Positions 16,861-25,801 of a stretch of DNA of 64,000 nucleotides are shown in pieces. Each line of letters opens with the position of its first letter. Position 1 is the first letter of the stretch. The notes beneath the pieces are model-generated. The model had not been told where the DNA came from and ran no database searches. It saw only the letters and a program-made list of their open reading frames with translations. The translations under genes and the position numbers were made by a program. This stretch comes from Thalassobius sp049116315 (GTDB lineage: Bacteria > Pseudomonadota > Alphaproteobacteria > Rhodobacterales > Rhodobacteraceae). The DNA lies in the NCBI GenBank assembly GCA_049116315.1, contig JAGDZD010000005.1, positions 62,001-126,000 of the forward strand, read 5' to 3'.

Positions 16861-16955
16861 TCCCCTGCCCCCAAACTTTGGAACGCGTCCGAATTTTAAG
16901 GTGTCGGACTTTCCGAAAATAAGTTTTCGCATCTTTGCAAACGACCCATCTCCTC

Positions 16956-16983
16956 AAAACCGGCACTATGGGGTGTCGGTTTT
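16956..16983 (+). promoter_or_regulatory. Inverted repeat before the first PrtN-like gene
   Basis: AAAACCGGCAC (16956-16966) pairs with GTGTCGGTTTT (16973-16983) at 10 of 11 positions, 50 bp before the start at 17033. GGTGTCGG also occurs near 16901. It may be an operator for the regulator that follows. Confidence 0.4.
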
Positions 16984-17032
16984 CGCAACAAGGCCAGCCG
17001 TCTTTGGCGCGGTCGCAAACGAGGAAGACCAG

Positions 17033-17293
17033 ATGAAAACAGCGATCATGATGATGACGATGTATAACGCTCAGGCAATCATCGACTCCGAAACAGTGGC
17101 ACGAGATTGGTTCAAGCTTTCTGTCGGGAAATTTCACGAAAAAATTCGCGCTGGCGAGATTCGCCTTCCGCTCGTGCTCATGGAGGAAGGGAGCCAGAAG
17201 TGCGCCAAGGGTGTCCATTTGGTCGATCTCGCAGACTATATCGACACACGTCGCGCAGCCGCCGAAAAAGAAATGAAGTTGGTCGGGATCTAA
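17033..17293 (+). CDS. PrtN-like (pyocin activator family) regulator
   Basis: ATG 17033 follows GAGG at 17021-17024. The 86-residue product matches the PrtN family in layout: a start rich in M and T, SETVARDWFKLSVGKFHEKI, GEIRLPLVLME, then SQKCAKGVHLVDLADYIDT. In Pseudomonas, PrtN activates pyocin genes. Relatives are common on integrative elements, where they act as small excisionase- or activator-like DNA-binding proteins. A second, weaker relative starts 7 bp later. It may control the element's excision or mobilization genes, but no target is shown. Confidence 0.65.
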   Translation: MKTAIMMMTMYNAQAIIDSETVARDWFKLSVGKFHEKIRAGEIRLPLVLMEEGSQKCAKGVHLVDLADYIDTRRAAAEKEMKLVGI

Positions 17294-17300
17294 GACGAGT

Positions 17301-17579
17301 ATGACTACATTGATGCTACTGTTAGCCCGCCATGATGGTCAGGAGGAGATCCCATTTCAGACTGTGGCCAGAGAATACTTCGGCCTTGAACCCGAGGTGC
17401 TTGAACGAAAGATTAAAAGGGGCACGATACAGCTCGACTTCTTAGCCGCGCGGATGAAAAAAATTCCAACTCGCGTCGTCCCTCTGACTTGTCTCGCGCG
17501 TTACATCCAGGCTCGGCGTGCGTCTGCACTGTTGAGAATGGAAGAATACACTTCTTTTGCAAAAACTTCAGTGTTGTAG
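17301..17579 (+). CDS. Second small PrtN-like protein
   Basis: This 92-residue product follows the previous gene by 7 bp. The same pattern is visible but more diverged: FQTVAREYFGLEPEVLERKI, RGTIQLDFLA, then VVPLTCLARYIQARRA. It lacks the SQK-GVHL segment. The pair probably arose by tandem duplication and is co-transcribed. DNA binding is likely from family resemblance; its target is unknown. Confidence 0.5.
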   Translation: MTTLMLLLARHDGQEEIPFQTVAREYFGLEPEVLERKIKRGTIQLDFLAARMKKIPTRVVPLTCLARYIQARRASALLRMEEYTSFAKTSVL

Positions 17580-17617
17580 AATGCCTGTAGTCCCGCAACC
17601 CCGGACCCGAATAACTA

Positions 17618-18376
17618 TCATAGCAAAGTCTCGATTTGGGTGTTTAGATGAGCAAACGCCACTATCACTCCATCAAAGACCGCATCAAGGGCATTGCCAT
17701 ATCCTTCGCTTAAAGCGGCAATATCAAAGTCAATGCTTTCCAACGCAGCGAGAACTCCACCAGCATCATGGGCATCTGCAATTCGCAGTTCATTGTTGAT
17801 AAAAAGCGGAGCAAGAGCGGGATTTCTTTCGGTTAAATCCTCCTGTTCTGGGGCTGCATCGAAAGAACCTACATCATCGCCTTCTTTGTTGAGCCGTTCA
17901 ACAATGTTCAACAAACCCTGCAGAATCCTAAGACTCCCGAGGTCCTTCACCTTGCTGTTCGAATGCCCCGCCTTCTTAATGATTAGGCGCAAAAAACCGT
18001 TCGGAATACGCTGCCAGATCTCGTGAAGGCTTTTGCAACGCGCAAGGAATGCCTGCTCAGTCATAGAGAGCGGGGCAACTTGCGCAAGACGCTGGAGTTC
18101 GGGGTATTTCAGCCACCCATTTGCTTCTATTTCTTGGCGTGAAAACCCGACAATCTCACTGCATGTTTTCGTGATACCCAATCTTTGACCCAAAGACGAA
18201 AGATTGTCGCCGAGTCTTAGTAGCTGCTCGATCAGTCTTTCAGTCTTAGCCGCAATATGTTCTTCAGTGTGGTCGAAACCGCCGACCACCGCTGGATCCA
18301 AAGCGTAAGAATGCGCGTGGACGATTTCTCGATCAGGCTTAGGTTTGTAGAGCTCACGAATGGGCGCTCTAATCAT
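17618..18376 (-). CDS. Hypothetical protein (252 aa)
   Basis: The product is soluble, helical and acidic, with no signal peptide or membrane segment and no motif I recognise. It converges on the PrtN-like genes (39 bp gap) and follows another unknown gene by 17 bp, so the two probably form an operon. They lie near the right end of the element and may be cargo. Confidence 0.6.
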   Translation of the reverse strand: MIRAPIRELYKPKPDREIVHAHSYALDPAVVGGFDHTEEHIAAKTERLIEQLLRLGDNLSSLGQRLGITKTCSEIVGFSRQEIEANGWLKYPELQRLAQVAPLSMTEQAFLARCKSLHEIWQRIPNGFLRLIIKKAGHSNSKVKDLGSLRILQGLLNIVERLNKEGDDVGSFDAAPEQEDLTERNPALAPLFINNELRIADAHDAGGVLAALESIDFDIAALSEGYGNALDAVFDGVIVAFAHLNTQIETLL

Positions 18377-18393
18377 ATTGCGCCCGACCCGAG

Positions 18394-19209
18394 TTAAATC
18401 GGTAAAACTCCATTGTCCCTTGTAGGAGGGCTACAAAGCCAGCGCCCATGGGCATTGACTGGCACAGTATCAAAGTGACCGTTCTGTTCATAGCGTTCAA
18501 GAAATCGGTCATCGAGATAGATCACTTCTTCATACCCGACGAGCGCATCTGCACGATCATGAGTCATAGAACCATCAACGCCGGGCCAAACGAGGCCATT
18601 AGCATCTGGCGCCGAGCAAAGCTCAGGAGACACTGCGACGACCGTCGCCCAAACTTGGATCAGCAACCCTCCATTATGTTCGCGTATGTCGAGCTCATAC
18701 CAACCGTCTTCAGGCTGCACGTTAAAATGAGGTGAGCCGTTCATCACGGATCGAAGTTCAGGTGTGTCCGACAACAACGCTTCGTAAAAGAAAACGCGAA
18801 CGCCAAAGCACCCACGCATCCATAGATACCGGCGCAGGTATTCGTTACTCATGACCCATTGAATATTTCTCTTCGAGGAAAAGAAATACTCCGTCGATAT
18901 CTCGCCCTCAGCGACGCCGAATTCTGGCAACCCAAAATCGTCGTAGGCAATTCGTTGATGTTCCCCGCCGATACAACGTGGGGAAAGCCCAAGAGACATC
19001 CAGACTTTTTCAGCAAGGTTGTAGCTATAAAACGATCCATCGCCCCAGGCTGCGACCACGTAATCAAATCCCGAAACTGATGGAACATACTCGGCACACC
19101 CACCCTTTTCTTGGACGAAGGCCGTCGACGAGGAAACAAGGCCATCACTCGCTTCCCTCAAGACTCCCAGTCCATCAAGCTTGTCCTCTTGCACACATGC
19201 CATCAGCAT
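18394..19209 (-). CDS. Hypothetical protein (271 aa)
   Basis: The product is rich in W, Y and G with mixed alpha/beta character; no membrane segment, signal peptide or known motif is seen. ATG 19209 lacks a clear ribosome site. The frame stays open 45 bases further to a TAA at 19255-19257 and those bases also read like protein (DPYGPNREHLH), so the 5' end may be truncated. It is upstream of the 252-residue unknown gene in the same operon. Confidence 0.55.
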   Translation of the reverse strand: MLMACVQEDKLDGLGVLREASDGLVSSSTAFVQEKGGCAEYVPSVSGFDYVVAAWGDGSFYSYNLAEKVWMSLGLSPRCIGGEHQRIAYDDFGLPEFGVAEGEISTEYFFSSKRNIQWVMSNEYLRRYLWMRGCFGVRVFFYEALLSDTPELRSVMNGSPHFNVQPEDGWYELDIREHNGGLLIQVWATVVAVSPELCSAPDANGLVWPGVDGSMTHDRADALVGYEEVIYLDDRFLERYEQNGHFDTVPVNAHGRWLCSPPTRDNGVLPI

Positions 19210-19254
19210 ATGGAGATGCTCACGGTTTGGACCATAAGGGTCAAGTTCGTGCCT

Positions 19255-19371
19255 TTATGCTACGATAACTTTGTGCTGAACATCTTCACCCACAGGCTCG
19301 AGCATGCTCCATAACAGCTCGGGCAATAGATCCTCGGGGATTGGGAATTCACTTAGATAATTTATTGGCAA
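19255..19371 (-). pseudogene. Small or decayed reading frame upstream of the 271-aa gene
   Basis: A frame from TTG 19371 (AAGGA nearby) to TAA 19255 encodes about 38 residues with protein-like content (PEDLLPELLWSMLEPVGED). It is in the same frame as the 271-residue gene and separated from it only by the TAA and 15 codons. A second frame just upstream (stop at 19349) reads like a lipoprotein or signal segment. Together they look like remnants of one longer gene broken by a stop and a frameshift; a genuine small gene is the alternative. Confidence 0.3.
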
Positions 19372-19805
19372 AGAGCTGTTTCCTTGGAAAATGCGTGGCT
19401 ATACTGTCAGTGATTGTATGCTCAGGAAATACAACGGTGCTACAACCAGTGCTACAAATTCCGATGACACCTCCTAAGCCCAACAATACAAGGTCTTTCA
19501 GAAAGCCTCGCCCCCATCCATCATCGGTGCAACAGAAAGGCGCGCCGCCTCTCGAACACCTGTAAAGCCTTGGTTTTCAACAGTGTTTTTGTCTGACGGC
19601 TCTTGTCTTGTTTGCGACATTCTCAGGGTATTCCCGCATCTTTTAACTGGTGCCCCGGCAGGAGGGCCCATCTTGGCTTGGCTGGAACGACGGTTCCCAC
19701 CCAAGAGGTTTTCAAAGTCAGAGCATATGGCACAGAATTCAACGCGACAAAAGTCATAGGAAACGAAAGTCACGCGCGTCGCCGCAATGAAAGAGCCCCC
19801 ATGAC
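19372..19805. other. Intergenic stretch near the right end of the element
   Basis: About 430 bp with no convincing gene beyond the lipoprotein-like fragment noted near 19350-19500. No tRNA or clear att-like duplication of integrase-proximal sequence was seen. The change from element-type to chromosome-type genes happens across this stretch. Confidence 0.4.
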
Positions 19806-19837
19806 AAAAGGCCCGCACCAGTCAAGCGCGGGCCGAT
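19806..19837 (-). terminator. Terminator of the 637-aa secreted protein gene
   Basis: Stem arms GGCCCGC (19810-19816) and GCGGGCC (19827-19833). On the minus strand the stem is followed by TTTT. It lies about 80 bp after the stop at 19915, as expected for an intrinsic terminator. Confidence 0.65.
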
Positions 19838-19914
19838 CCTTTTATATCGGGAGCTGTCAGAGAGACACTGGCTAAGCGTTTGGCCGGATCTGTGTCTCCC
19901 TCAGTGGTGTCAGC

Positions 19915-21828
19915 TTATTCATAGTAAGGTTTGGCGTATTTCACACAATGTGGCATCGCCGTTGCCGCCGCTTCGGTGACATAATCCGATATATCCGCAC
20001 CCAATTTAAACGCGACAGGCACGGGTATTTGCCCCGGCGCCGTTTTTGCCCTCACGGTCACCCAGAACCGATCTTTCTTGTGCGAATTGGTCCGCGCCAG
20101 ATAGACGAATTCGCAGGTGGGATTGGTCCGTATACCCTGAGGGTCGTCATTTAGGTTGGACCACATGTGACAAGTGTGAGAGCGCGACAGATCCTTTCTG
20201 ACGCTTTCAATGCTGGGCGAGGCTTCGGTGCCCACTTTGATTTCATCGAAATAGATCCCATCGCGGATGTCGGCAGGTTTGCTTAGGTTCGACAGCTGGG
20301 CCTCGGCTGCGGCAACGGTGGCGTAGGTGATTTCCCCATGGGTCATCCCGTTTGGCGCCAATGACATGCATGTCCCCACGGATGCAGAGGCAGCGGCCCT
20401 TGTGTTTGCAGTTTCAACCGAGGCGGCCAGCAATTGTGGGATAATGTCAGCATGGCGTTTACGCGCATCTTGATCCAAACAGGCGTTCAACCCTTTGACG
20501 CTCGCCTTGGACCTTGCCAATTCAATCGCTGTGGCTTCGTGAACGAATTCTTTGAGCAACAACGCTTGCAGCCGTTCCATCGTGCGATTGGGAATTTCGT
20601 AATCTGCAAAGAACGTTTCCATACCCCGACAGGCCGTCACCGTCTTGTCAAAGGTCTCATAGGCAGAACCATTGACGATCTCAGGCAGGCGTGCTGGTCC
20701 AAGCTTGTTCCACAATGTGTCATCGTTTTTCGCCCGGTTCCCCGGTTCAGCCACTTTGAGGCCCTTCAAAGCCGCAGGAAACGACTTCTTACCCTGCACA
20801 TCCCCTAAGACTGGGATGTCATCGCTTTGATAGATCTCGATTTTAGCCAGACGTTCCCCGTTGATCACAACATCAAAGATCAGCTTGTTGTCATCTGCGA
20901 CCGCGTTACCTTTTTCGTTTAATGGGAAGACGGATATCGCCTCGTTACGGACCCGAGATGTTTCTTTATTCAGTACAATGTGCTTTGCAATATCGCGAAG
21001 CTCATCCGCGTAGTGACCAATTCTACCGTTCAACAGGGTGCCAACAAGTTCGCCCGCCGGAGAAGTGCCGTCCTCGGCTGCAACAAACCGCCCCATCGGG
21101 CTGGAGGACACGTCAGAGAGATACACCAAACTGAACCGCAATGGTTTCTTATGATCGGCACGCACCCGCGCAATATGGCGCGATCCGCTAGAGGAAATCG
21201 ACGCCGTGCATTTCTTGTTTTGAATTGTGTGCTGAAACGACAGGATGTCATAAACGATCCCGGTCTTGCGCGAGTTTTCCAGCGAGGCCGCTGTAACTTT
21301 GCCGAGGTCATTTTCCGACACGATAAGGGCCAGATTAAGGGTTTCGTCCCGCTCGTTGATAAAGATGTTGTTTAGAAAAGCGTTGAGACGACCGTAGTTT
21401 TCGCACCCTTTGCCTGCCCGAGTCAGATTGGTTTCAACCACCTTCATATAGATATCGGTATAGACATCTTCGGAGCCATAGTTTTCGTCTTTAAAATGTT
21501 TGCTCCATGTCGCGTTGGACGTCGTAACGGGTTTAAGCAGGGGATTGCTGACCAGCGTTCCGCCCAATGGGTCCCCCAATCCAGCACTGGCCGGTGAATT
21601 TTCGGCGCACCACGCTTCGCATCTCCCCCGCTTGTGTTCCCGAAAATTGTACCCATTCCTCTTGGGAACAGCGCAATTATACCATGTTCTTTTGTCTGCC
21701 TTAACGGCCCCGGTGCAATACCCGTTTTGCGCAGGCGACTGAGCCTGCGCCGCCACCTCACCAGCGGTGGTACCGGCTGCAAATGCCAACACCAAACATG
21801 ACGCAGCTTTACCTATGCGATGAAACAT
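19915..21828 (-). CDS. Secreted protein of unknown function (637 aa)
   Basis: The N-terminus is a classic Sec signal peptide: basic MFHRIGK, a hydrophobic stretch about 8-22, and AQAQ near the likely cleavage at 28-31. The mature part is about 610 residues with scattered cysteines (for example GYCTGAV, CEAWCAEN, ACRGME, GTCMS), consistent with a periplasmic or exported disulfide-bonded protein. No domain recognised. It is a single gene, divergent from the phosphonate-type importer cluster, with its own terminator. Confidence 0.65.
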   Translation of the reverse strand: MFHRIGKAASCLVLAFAAGTTAGEVAAQAQSPAQNGYCTGAVKADKRTWYNCAVPKRNGYNFREHKRGRCEAWCAENSPASAGLGDPLGGTLVSNPLLKPVTTSNATWSKHFKDENYGSEDVYTDIYMKVVETNLTRAGKGCENYGRLNAFLNNIFINERDETLNLALIVSENDLGKVTAASLENSRKTGIVYDILSFQHTIQNKKCTASISSSGSRHIARVRADHKKPLRFSLVYLSDVSSSPMGRFVAAEDGTSPAGELVGTLLNGRIGHYADELRDIAKHIVLNKETSRVRNEAISVFPLNEKGNAVADDNKLIFDVVINGERLAKIEIYQSDDIPVLGDVQGKKSFPAALKGLKVAEPGNRAKNDDTLWNKLGPARLPEIVNGSAYETFDKTVTACRGMETFFADYEIPNRTMERLQALLLKEFVHEATAIELARSKASVKGLNACLDQDARKRHADIIPQLLAASVETANTRAAASASVGTCMSLAPNGMTHGEITYATVAAAEAQLSNLSKPADIRDGIYFDEIKVGTEASPSIESVRKDLSRSHTCHMWSNLNDDPQGIRTNPTCEFVYLARTNSHKKDRFWVTVRAKTAPGQIPVPVAFKLGADISDYVTEAAATAMPHCVKYAKPYYE

Positions 21829-22040
21829 ATCACTCCTCCGATATTCACAACTTTTGAAAGCACAACCAAGGGCAGTATGTGCGCGCCTATTTCTTAAATC
21901 AAGGATCGCGCAAAATTCCAGTTTAATTGAGCATTTTCAAATAGATAACGACAACTAGCGCACCTTCTTCTGGGCCAATCCCAACCGATTTCGCAAAATC
22001 GTCGTACATCAGTCATGTGCCCTTTGCGTTCGGATGAGAG

Positions 22041-22054
22041 TCATTCGAACGAAT
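22041..22054 (+). promoter_or_regulatory. PhnF-type operator before the PhnD-like importer gene
   Basis: TCATTCGAACGAAT lies 18 bp before ATG 22072. It is the same palindrome, with one changed base, as at 38787-38802 (before phnF) and 32351-32364 (before phnC). That places this cluster under the same GntR-type regulator. A weak Pho-box-like site (CAGTCAT, 22010-22016) lies just upstream. Confidence 0.65.
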
Positions 22055-22071
22055 TTCATCTGGAGGGTACT

Positions 22072-22941
22072 ATGAAACTCAAATCTGTCGTTCTGGGCCT
22101 CGGCCTTGCTGCCGTATCTGCGTTTGCGGTTGTAGCGGATACTTGGAAATTGGCTGTCACTGACGTTGAAGGCATGGAACGCCTGCAACTTGAATGGGGT
22201 CCATTCAAGGACGCGCTGGAAACAGCAACTGGGGAAACTTTCGAATTTTACGCGGTGAACTCGCGCACAGCTGCTGCCGAGGCGCTGCGGGCCAAAACCG
22301 TTGATTTTGTGGTCTCTGGCCCAGCTGAATACGTGGTGATCAACAAGCTGACCCAAGCTGTGCCAATGATTGGTCTGGGCCGTCCAGATTATCACTGCTC
22401 GATCATTGTGCGCGCAGACAGCGGCATCAACACAGTGGCCGATCTTAAGGGTAAAAAAGTCGCCTTTGGTGACATCGGTTCCACCTCTAACATGCTGTGC
22501 CCAATGCAGGTTTTGGCGGACTATGGTCTGGACCCGGTCAACGACATCGAAAAGACCCACACCTCGCGCAACATCGCCCATGAGGCGCTGAAAGCGGGTG
22601 ATATTGATGCCTTGGGGTCAAACGCAGGATCTTGGTTGCGGGTGCGCAACTCAGAAATGGATCTGCCATATGGCTTCTTCAAGATGCTGGCGCGCTCTGG
22701 GGATTTGCCCAATGACATGATCATGGTGGGTGCGCATGTTCCAACCGAGAAAGTCGACGTGATCAAAGAGTCAATTTTGGTCAACAAAGAAGCCATCATC
22801 GCAGGCATCACTGCGCATGAGGAAAACGACAAATACGGCGGAATGGACCTCGTTGCGATCGAAGACAGCGCCTACAACTATGTGCGCTCGATGTATTCCA
22901 ACGCGGGCTACCCGCAATTTGACAACTTCATCGGTGACTGA
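22072..22941 (+). CDS. PhnD-like periplasmic phosphonate/phosphite-binding protein
   Basis: ATG 22072 follows GGAGGG by 5 bases. The 289-residue product has a signal peptide (about 1-22, ending VVADT) and a PhnD/PtxB-type type-II binding-protein fold: LEWGPFKDALE, FVVSGPAEYVVI, NTVADLKGKKVAFGD and GSTSNMLCP. It delivers substrate to the ATPase and permease genes that follow with overlapping ends. Substrate is unknown; phosphonate, phosphite or a phosphonate ester is likely from family and neighbours. It is clearly diverged from the second PhnD at 30584-31498, so the two importers probably see different molecules. Confidence 0.82.
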   Translation: MKLKSVVLGLGLAAVSAFAVVADTWKLAVTDVEGMERLQLEWGPFKDALETATGETFEFYAVNSRTAAAEALRAKTVDFVVSGPAEYVVINKLTQAVPMIGLGRPDYHCSIIVRADSGINTVADLKGKKVAFGDIGSTSNMLCPMQVLADYGLDPVNDIEKTHTSRNIAHEALKAGDIDALGSNAGSWLRVRNSEMDLPYGFFKMLARSGDLPNDMIMVGAHVPTEKVDVIKESILVNKEAIIAGITAHEENDKYGGMDLVAIEDSAYNYVRSMYSNAGYPQFDNFIGD

Positions 22942-23764
22942 TCTTCGCACAGACACCCCGCCCCTTTCTGGGATGCGGGATCAAACCGGGGTGCTGAACA
23001 GTGCCCCGGTTTCGCATGCCTTGCAGGACCATGATGTGACCGCCCGAGGGGTCACGAAATCCTTTGGCAAAACAGAAATCTTTTCGGATGTGAGTTTTCG
23101 GCTGATGCGCGGCGAAGCGGTGGCTTTGGTCGGCGCCAACGGAACGGGTAAATCCACACTTCTGCGCGGCATTTTGGGGTTGATCCCATTGGACGGTGGG
23201 TCGGTTGATCTGTTGGGTCAAAACGTCACCCGCGCCACAACAGGCGAGCTGCGGCGACTGCGCGCCAAAACCGGATTGGTCGCCCAAAAGCACAATCTGG
23301 TGCCGCGCCTTTCGGTTTTGACCAATGTCATTCATGGCCTGTTGGGCCAGCACCGTGGTCCGCGCTATTGGTCGCAAAGCTTTGCCCCAAGCCAAGCCCG
23401 CACGGCTGCGTTGGAAGCATTGGAAAAGGTGGGCTTGGCCCATCTGGCGGCGCGGCGCGCGGATCGTTTGTCCGGTGGACAGTCCCAACGTGTCGCCATC
23501 GCGCGTGCTTTGGTCTGCCGCCCCCGCCTGTTGGTTGCCGACGAGCCCTGTGCCTCGCTTGATCCATCCGCAGGCGAAGAAATCATGGCCATGTTCTTTG
23601 ATCTTGTGCGCAGTGAGGGGGCCACAGTTGTGTTCACCTCTCACCATATCGAGCACGCTTTGACCTTTGGTGACCGGGTTCTTGGCCTCGCGGATGGCCA
23701 ATTAAAACTGGATGCAACAGCCGCCTCTTTGTCGGCTACAGACCTACGAGGTCTTTATGACTGA
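22934..23764 (+). CDS. PhnC-like ABC transporter ATPase
   Basis: GTG 22934 overlaps the binding-protein stop by 8 bp; ATG 22973 is the alternative. The product has Walker A GANGTGKST, signature LSGGQSQRVAIARAL, Walker B LLVADEP and the H-loop (TSHHIEHA), so it is a complete importer ATPase of the PhnC family. Its gene overlaps the permease gene by 8 bp (ATGACTGA). It powers uptake of the ligand bound by the preceding PhnD-like protein. Confidence 0.85.
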   Translation: MTDLRTDTPPLSGMRDQTGVLNSAPVSHALQDHDVTARGVTKSFGKTEIFSDVSFRLMRGEAVALVGANGTGKSTLLRGILGLIPLDGGSVDLLGQNVTRATTGELRRLRAKTGLVAQKHNLVPRLSVLTNVIHGLLGQHRGPRYWSQSFAPSQARTAALEALEKVGLAHLAARRADRLSGGQSQRVAIARALVCRPRLLVADEPCASLDPSAGEEIMAMFFDLVRSEGATVVFTSHHIEHALTFGDRVLGLADGQLKLDATAASLSATDLRGLYD

Positions 23765-24563
23765 TTTATCGCTTCCCGCCCGGTATGAACGCCCCTCGGC
23801 TCTATCATTTCTGGCCTATGCTGCGGGCATTTTGATCTTTGTCTGGTCCTTGAACGGCGCCGGGTTTTCGATGGAAAAGGTGCTGTCCGCACCTCCAAGG
23901 TTTGCCGATTTTGCCTCGCGCGCTTTTCCTCCAAATCTTGACCCCAAAGTGCTGGATCGTTTGGGCTGGAAAATGGTGGAAACTCTGCAAATCGCCTTTG
24001 CCGGGGCGGCCATTGGCGTGGTTTTGTCCTTGCCTGTGGCCCTTTTGGCCGCGCGCGGTTTGATCTTTGGGCGCACCGTGAACACCCTGACACGCACTGT
24101 GCTGAGCTTTATCCGCGCGGTGCCCGACATTGCATGGGCCTTGGTCTTTGTGGTGGCGGTTGGGCTGGGTCCCTTTGCCGGCGTTTTGGCCATCATGATT
24201 GATACCGTCGGCTTTTGCGGCCGCTTCTTTGCGGACGACATGGAAGCCGTGGACAAAGGCCCCGCCGAGGGGCTGACCGCCACTGGGGCGCGGCGGCTTG
24301 ATATTGCCGCCTGTGCCACCCTGCCCGCCTCTGCACCGGCCTTTGTGTCCACCTCGCTTTATGCACTGGAAAAGGCGGTGCGTTCCTCGACCATTCTTGG
24401 CTTGGTCGGCGCGGGCGGTATCGGGATCGAGCTGAAAGTCGGCTTCGACCTCTTTGACTACCCAACCGCAATGACCGTCGTTTTGATGATCGCCGTCGTG
24501 GTCATCTTGATCGAAATCATCAGCACATGGGCCCGAAAAACCATTATCGGCGAACAACGATGA
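23757..24563 (+). CDS. PhnE-like ABC transporter permease
   Basis: The 268-residue membrane protein begins at ATG 23757 inside the end of the ATPase gene. It has about six hydrophobic segments and the PhnE-type EAA-like loop before the C-terminus (VGAGGIGIELKVG), with MVETLQIAFAGAAIGVVLSLP and RAVPDIAWALVFV typical of the family. One permease is present here, so it probably works as a homodimer, unlike the PhnE1/PhnE2 pair in the other cluster. Confidence 0.84.
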   Translation: MTDLSLPARYERPSALSFLAYAAGILIFVWSLNGAGFSMEKVLSAPPRFADFASRAFPPNLDPKVLDRLGWKMVETLQIAFAGAAIGVVLSLPVALLAARGLIFGRTVNTLTRTVLSFIRAVPDIAWALVFVVAVGLGPFAGVLAIMIDTVGFCGRFFADDMEAVDKGPAEGLTATGARRLDIAACATLPASAPAFVSTSLYALEKAVRSSTILGLVGAGGIGIELKVGFDLFDYPTAMTVVLMIAVVVILIEIISTWARKTIIGEQR

Positions 24564-24592
24564 GCGCCCTAAGACCAAAGAAAGAAGAAGAC

Positions 24593-25801
24593 ATGACCAC
24601 CACCTTTGTTGGCGCAGACGTCTATTTGCCAAACGGCATCGAAAACACCACCGTGACCATCGACAACGGTCAGATCGTTGAGATCGGCGGTCCAGCAACC
24701 GGCGAGATCATCGAGGCCTCGGGCAAGATCCTTGCCCCAGCGCTGATTGATGTGCACGGCGACGCATTTGAACGCCAATTGATGCCACGCCCCGGCGTGT
24801 TTTTCCCAACCGATGCCGCCGTGATTGACACCGATCGTCAATTGGCGGCCAATGGCATCGCCACGGCCTATCACGCGATCACGCTGGGCTGGGAGCCGGG
24901 CCTGAGGGATGTGGCCCGTGGCAAAGAGCTGATGCAAACCATGCAAGCGCTTGCGCCCCGTCTGTTGGTGGAAAACCGGGTGCAACTGCGTTGGGAAACC
25001 TTTGCGATTGAGGCGATGGACGTCATCAAATGGGCGCTCGATGCCCCGTTGACGCCGTCAATTGCCTTTAACGATCACACCTCGATGACCATGCGCGCCT
25101 ATGACGTGCCAATTCAGAACCGCGCGTTTGAACTGTCGCCTGATTTTTCGATCGCCTCACTTGATGACGCCCGAATGAAACAGCGCACGGCCTCCAAGGC
25201 CAAACGCGCTGGGCTGAGCGAAGACGACTATATCGCCATGCTTGGCAAAGTCTGGGATCGACGCGCAGAGGTGCCCGACATGATCGCTCAGATCGCCGAG
25301 TTGGGACGCGCCGCCAAGGCCCCTATGCTGTCGCATGATGACACCCGCGCCGAAACCCGCGCCTATTTTCGCGCGCTGGGGGCGCATGTCGCAGAGTTCC
25401 CCATGGTGCTCGAAGCTGCCGAAGCCGCCCGCGAGAACGGGGATCTGATTGTGTTTGGTTCCCCCAATGCGGCGCGCGGCGGCAGTCACATCGGCTCGCT
25501 TGGCGCAGGCGATATGGTCGAAGCCGGTCTGTGCAATGTGCTGGCCTCGGATTATTTCTACCCCGCAATGTTGTCTGCAGTGGCCCGTCTTGACGCTGAA
25601 AAACGCGCCGATCGCTCCACGCTTTGGAACTTGGTGTCTTCGGGACCAGCGCAGGCGATGAACCTGTTGGATCGGGGTGACATCGAAATCGGCAAACGGG
25701 CTGATTTGGTGATGGTTGACTGGCCCAAGGGACAAGCACCTTCGATCCTTGGCACTTGGGTTGCGGGGCGATGCGCCTATCGCGGACATCCCGCCGGATG
25801 A
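24593..25801 (+). CDS. PhnM-family amidohydrolase (second copy)
   Basis: The conserved start (MTTTFVGADVY) is at 24593; ATG 24560, overlapping the permease stop, is in the same frame and adds 11 residues. The product, about 403 residues, resembles PhnM, which removes pyrophosphate from ribose 1-phosphonate 5-triphosphate: LIDVHGD in the first strand, followed by RQLMPRPGV as in PhnM, then FNDHTSM, LSHDD and LASDYFYPAM. It differs clearly from the phnM at 32458-33639 of the C-P lyase operon. A paralogue placed with its own importer, an MFS gene and a TIM-barrel enzyme suggests a related but distinct substrate. Confidence 0.75.
   Translation: MTTTFVGADVYLPNGIENTTVTIDNGQIVEIGGPATGEIIEASGKILAPALIDVHGDAFERQLMPRPGVFFPTDAAVIDTDRQLAANGIATAYHAITLGWEPGLRDVARGKELMQTMQALAPRLLVENRVQLRWETFAIEAMDVIKWALDAPLTPSIAFNDHTSMTMRAYDVPIQNRAFELSPDFSIASLDDARMKQRTASKAKRAGLSEDDYIAMLGKVWDRRAEVPDMIAQIAELGRAAKAPMLSHDDTRAETRAYFRALGAHVAEFPMVLEAAEAARENGDLIVFGSPNAARGGSHIGSLGAGDMVEAGLCNVLASDYFYPAMLSAVARLDAEKRADRSTLWNLVSSGPAQAMNLLDRGDIEIGKRADLVMVDWPKGQAPSILGTWVAGRCAYRGHPAG

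Noticed and set aside
19372..19805. tRNA gene as integration target at the right end of the element
   Set aside because: No T-loop (GTTCGA-type) or acceptor stem pairing was found on either strand.
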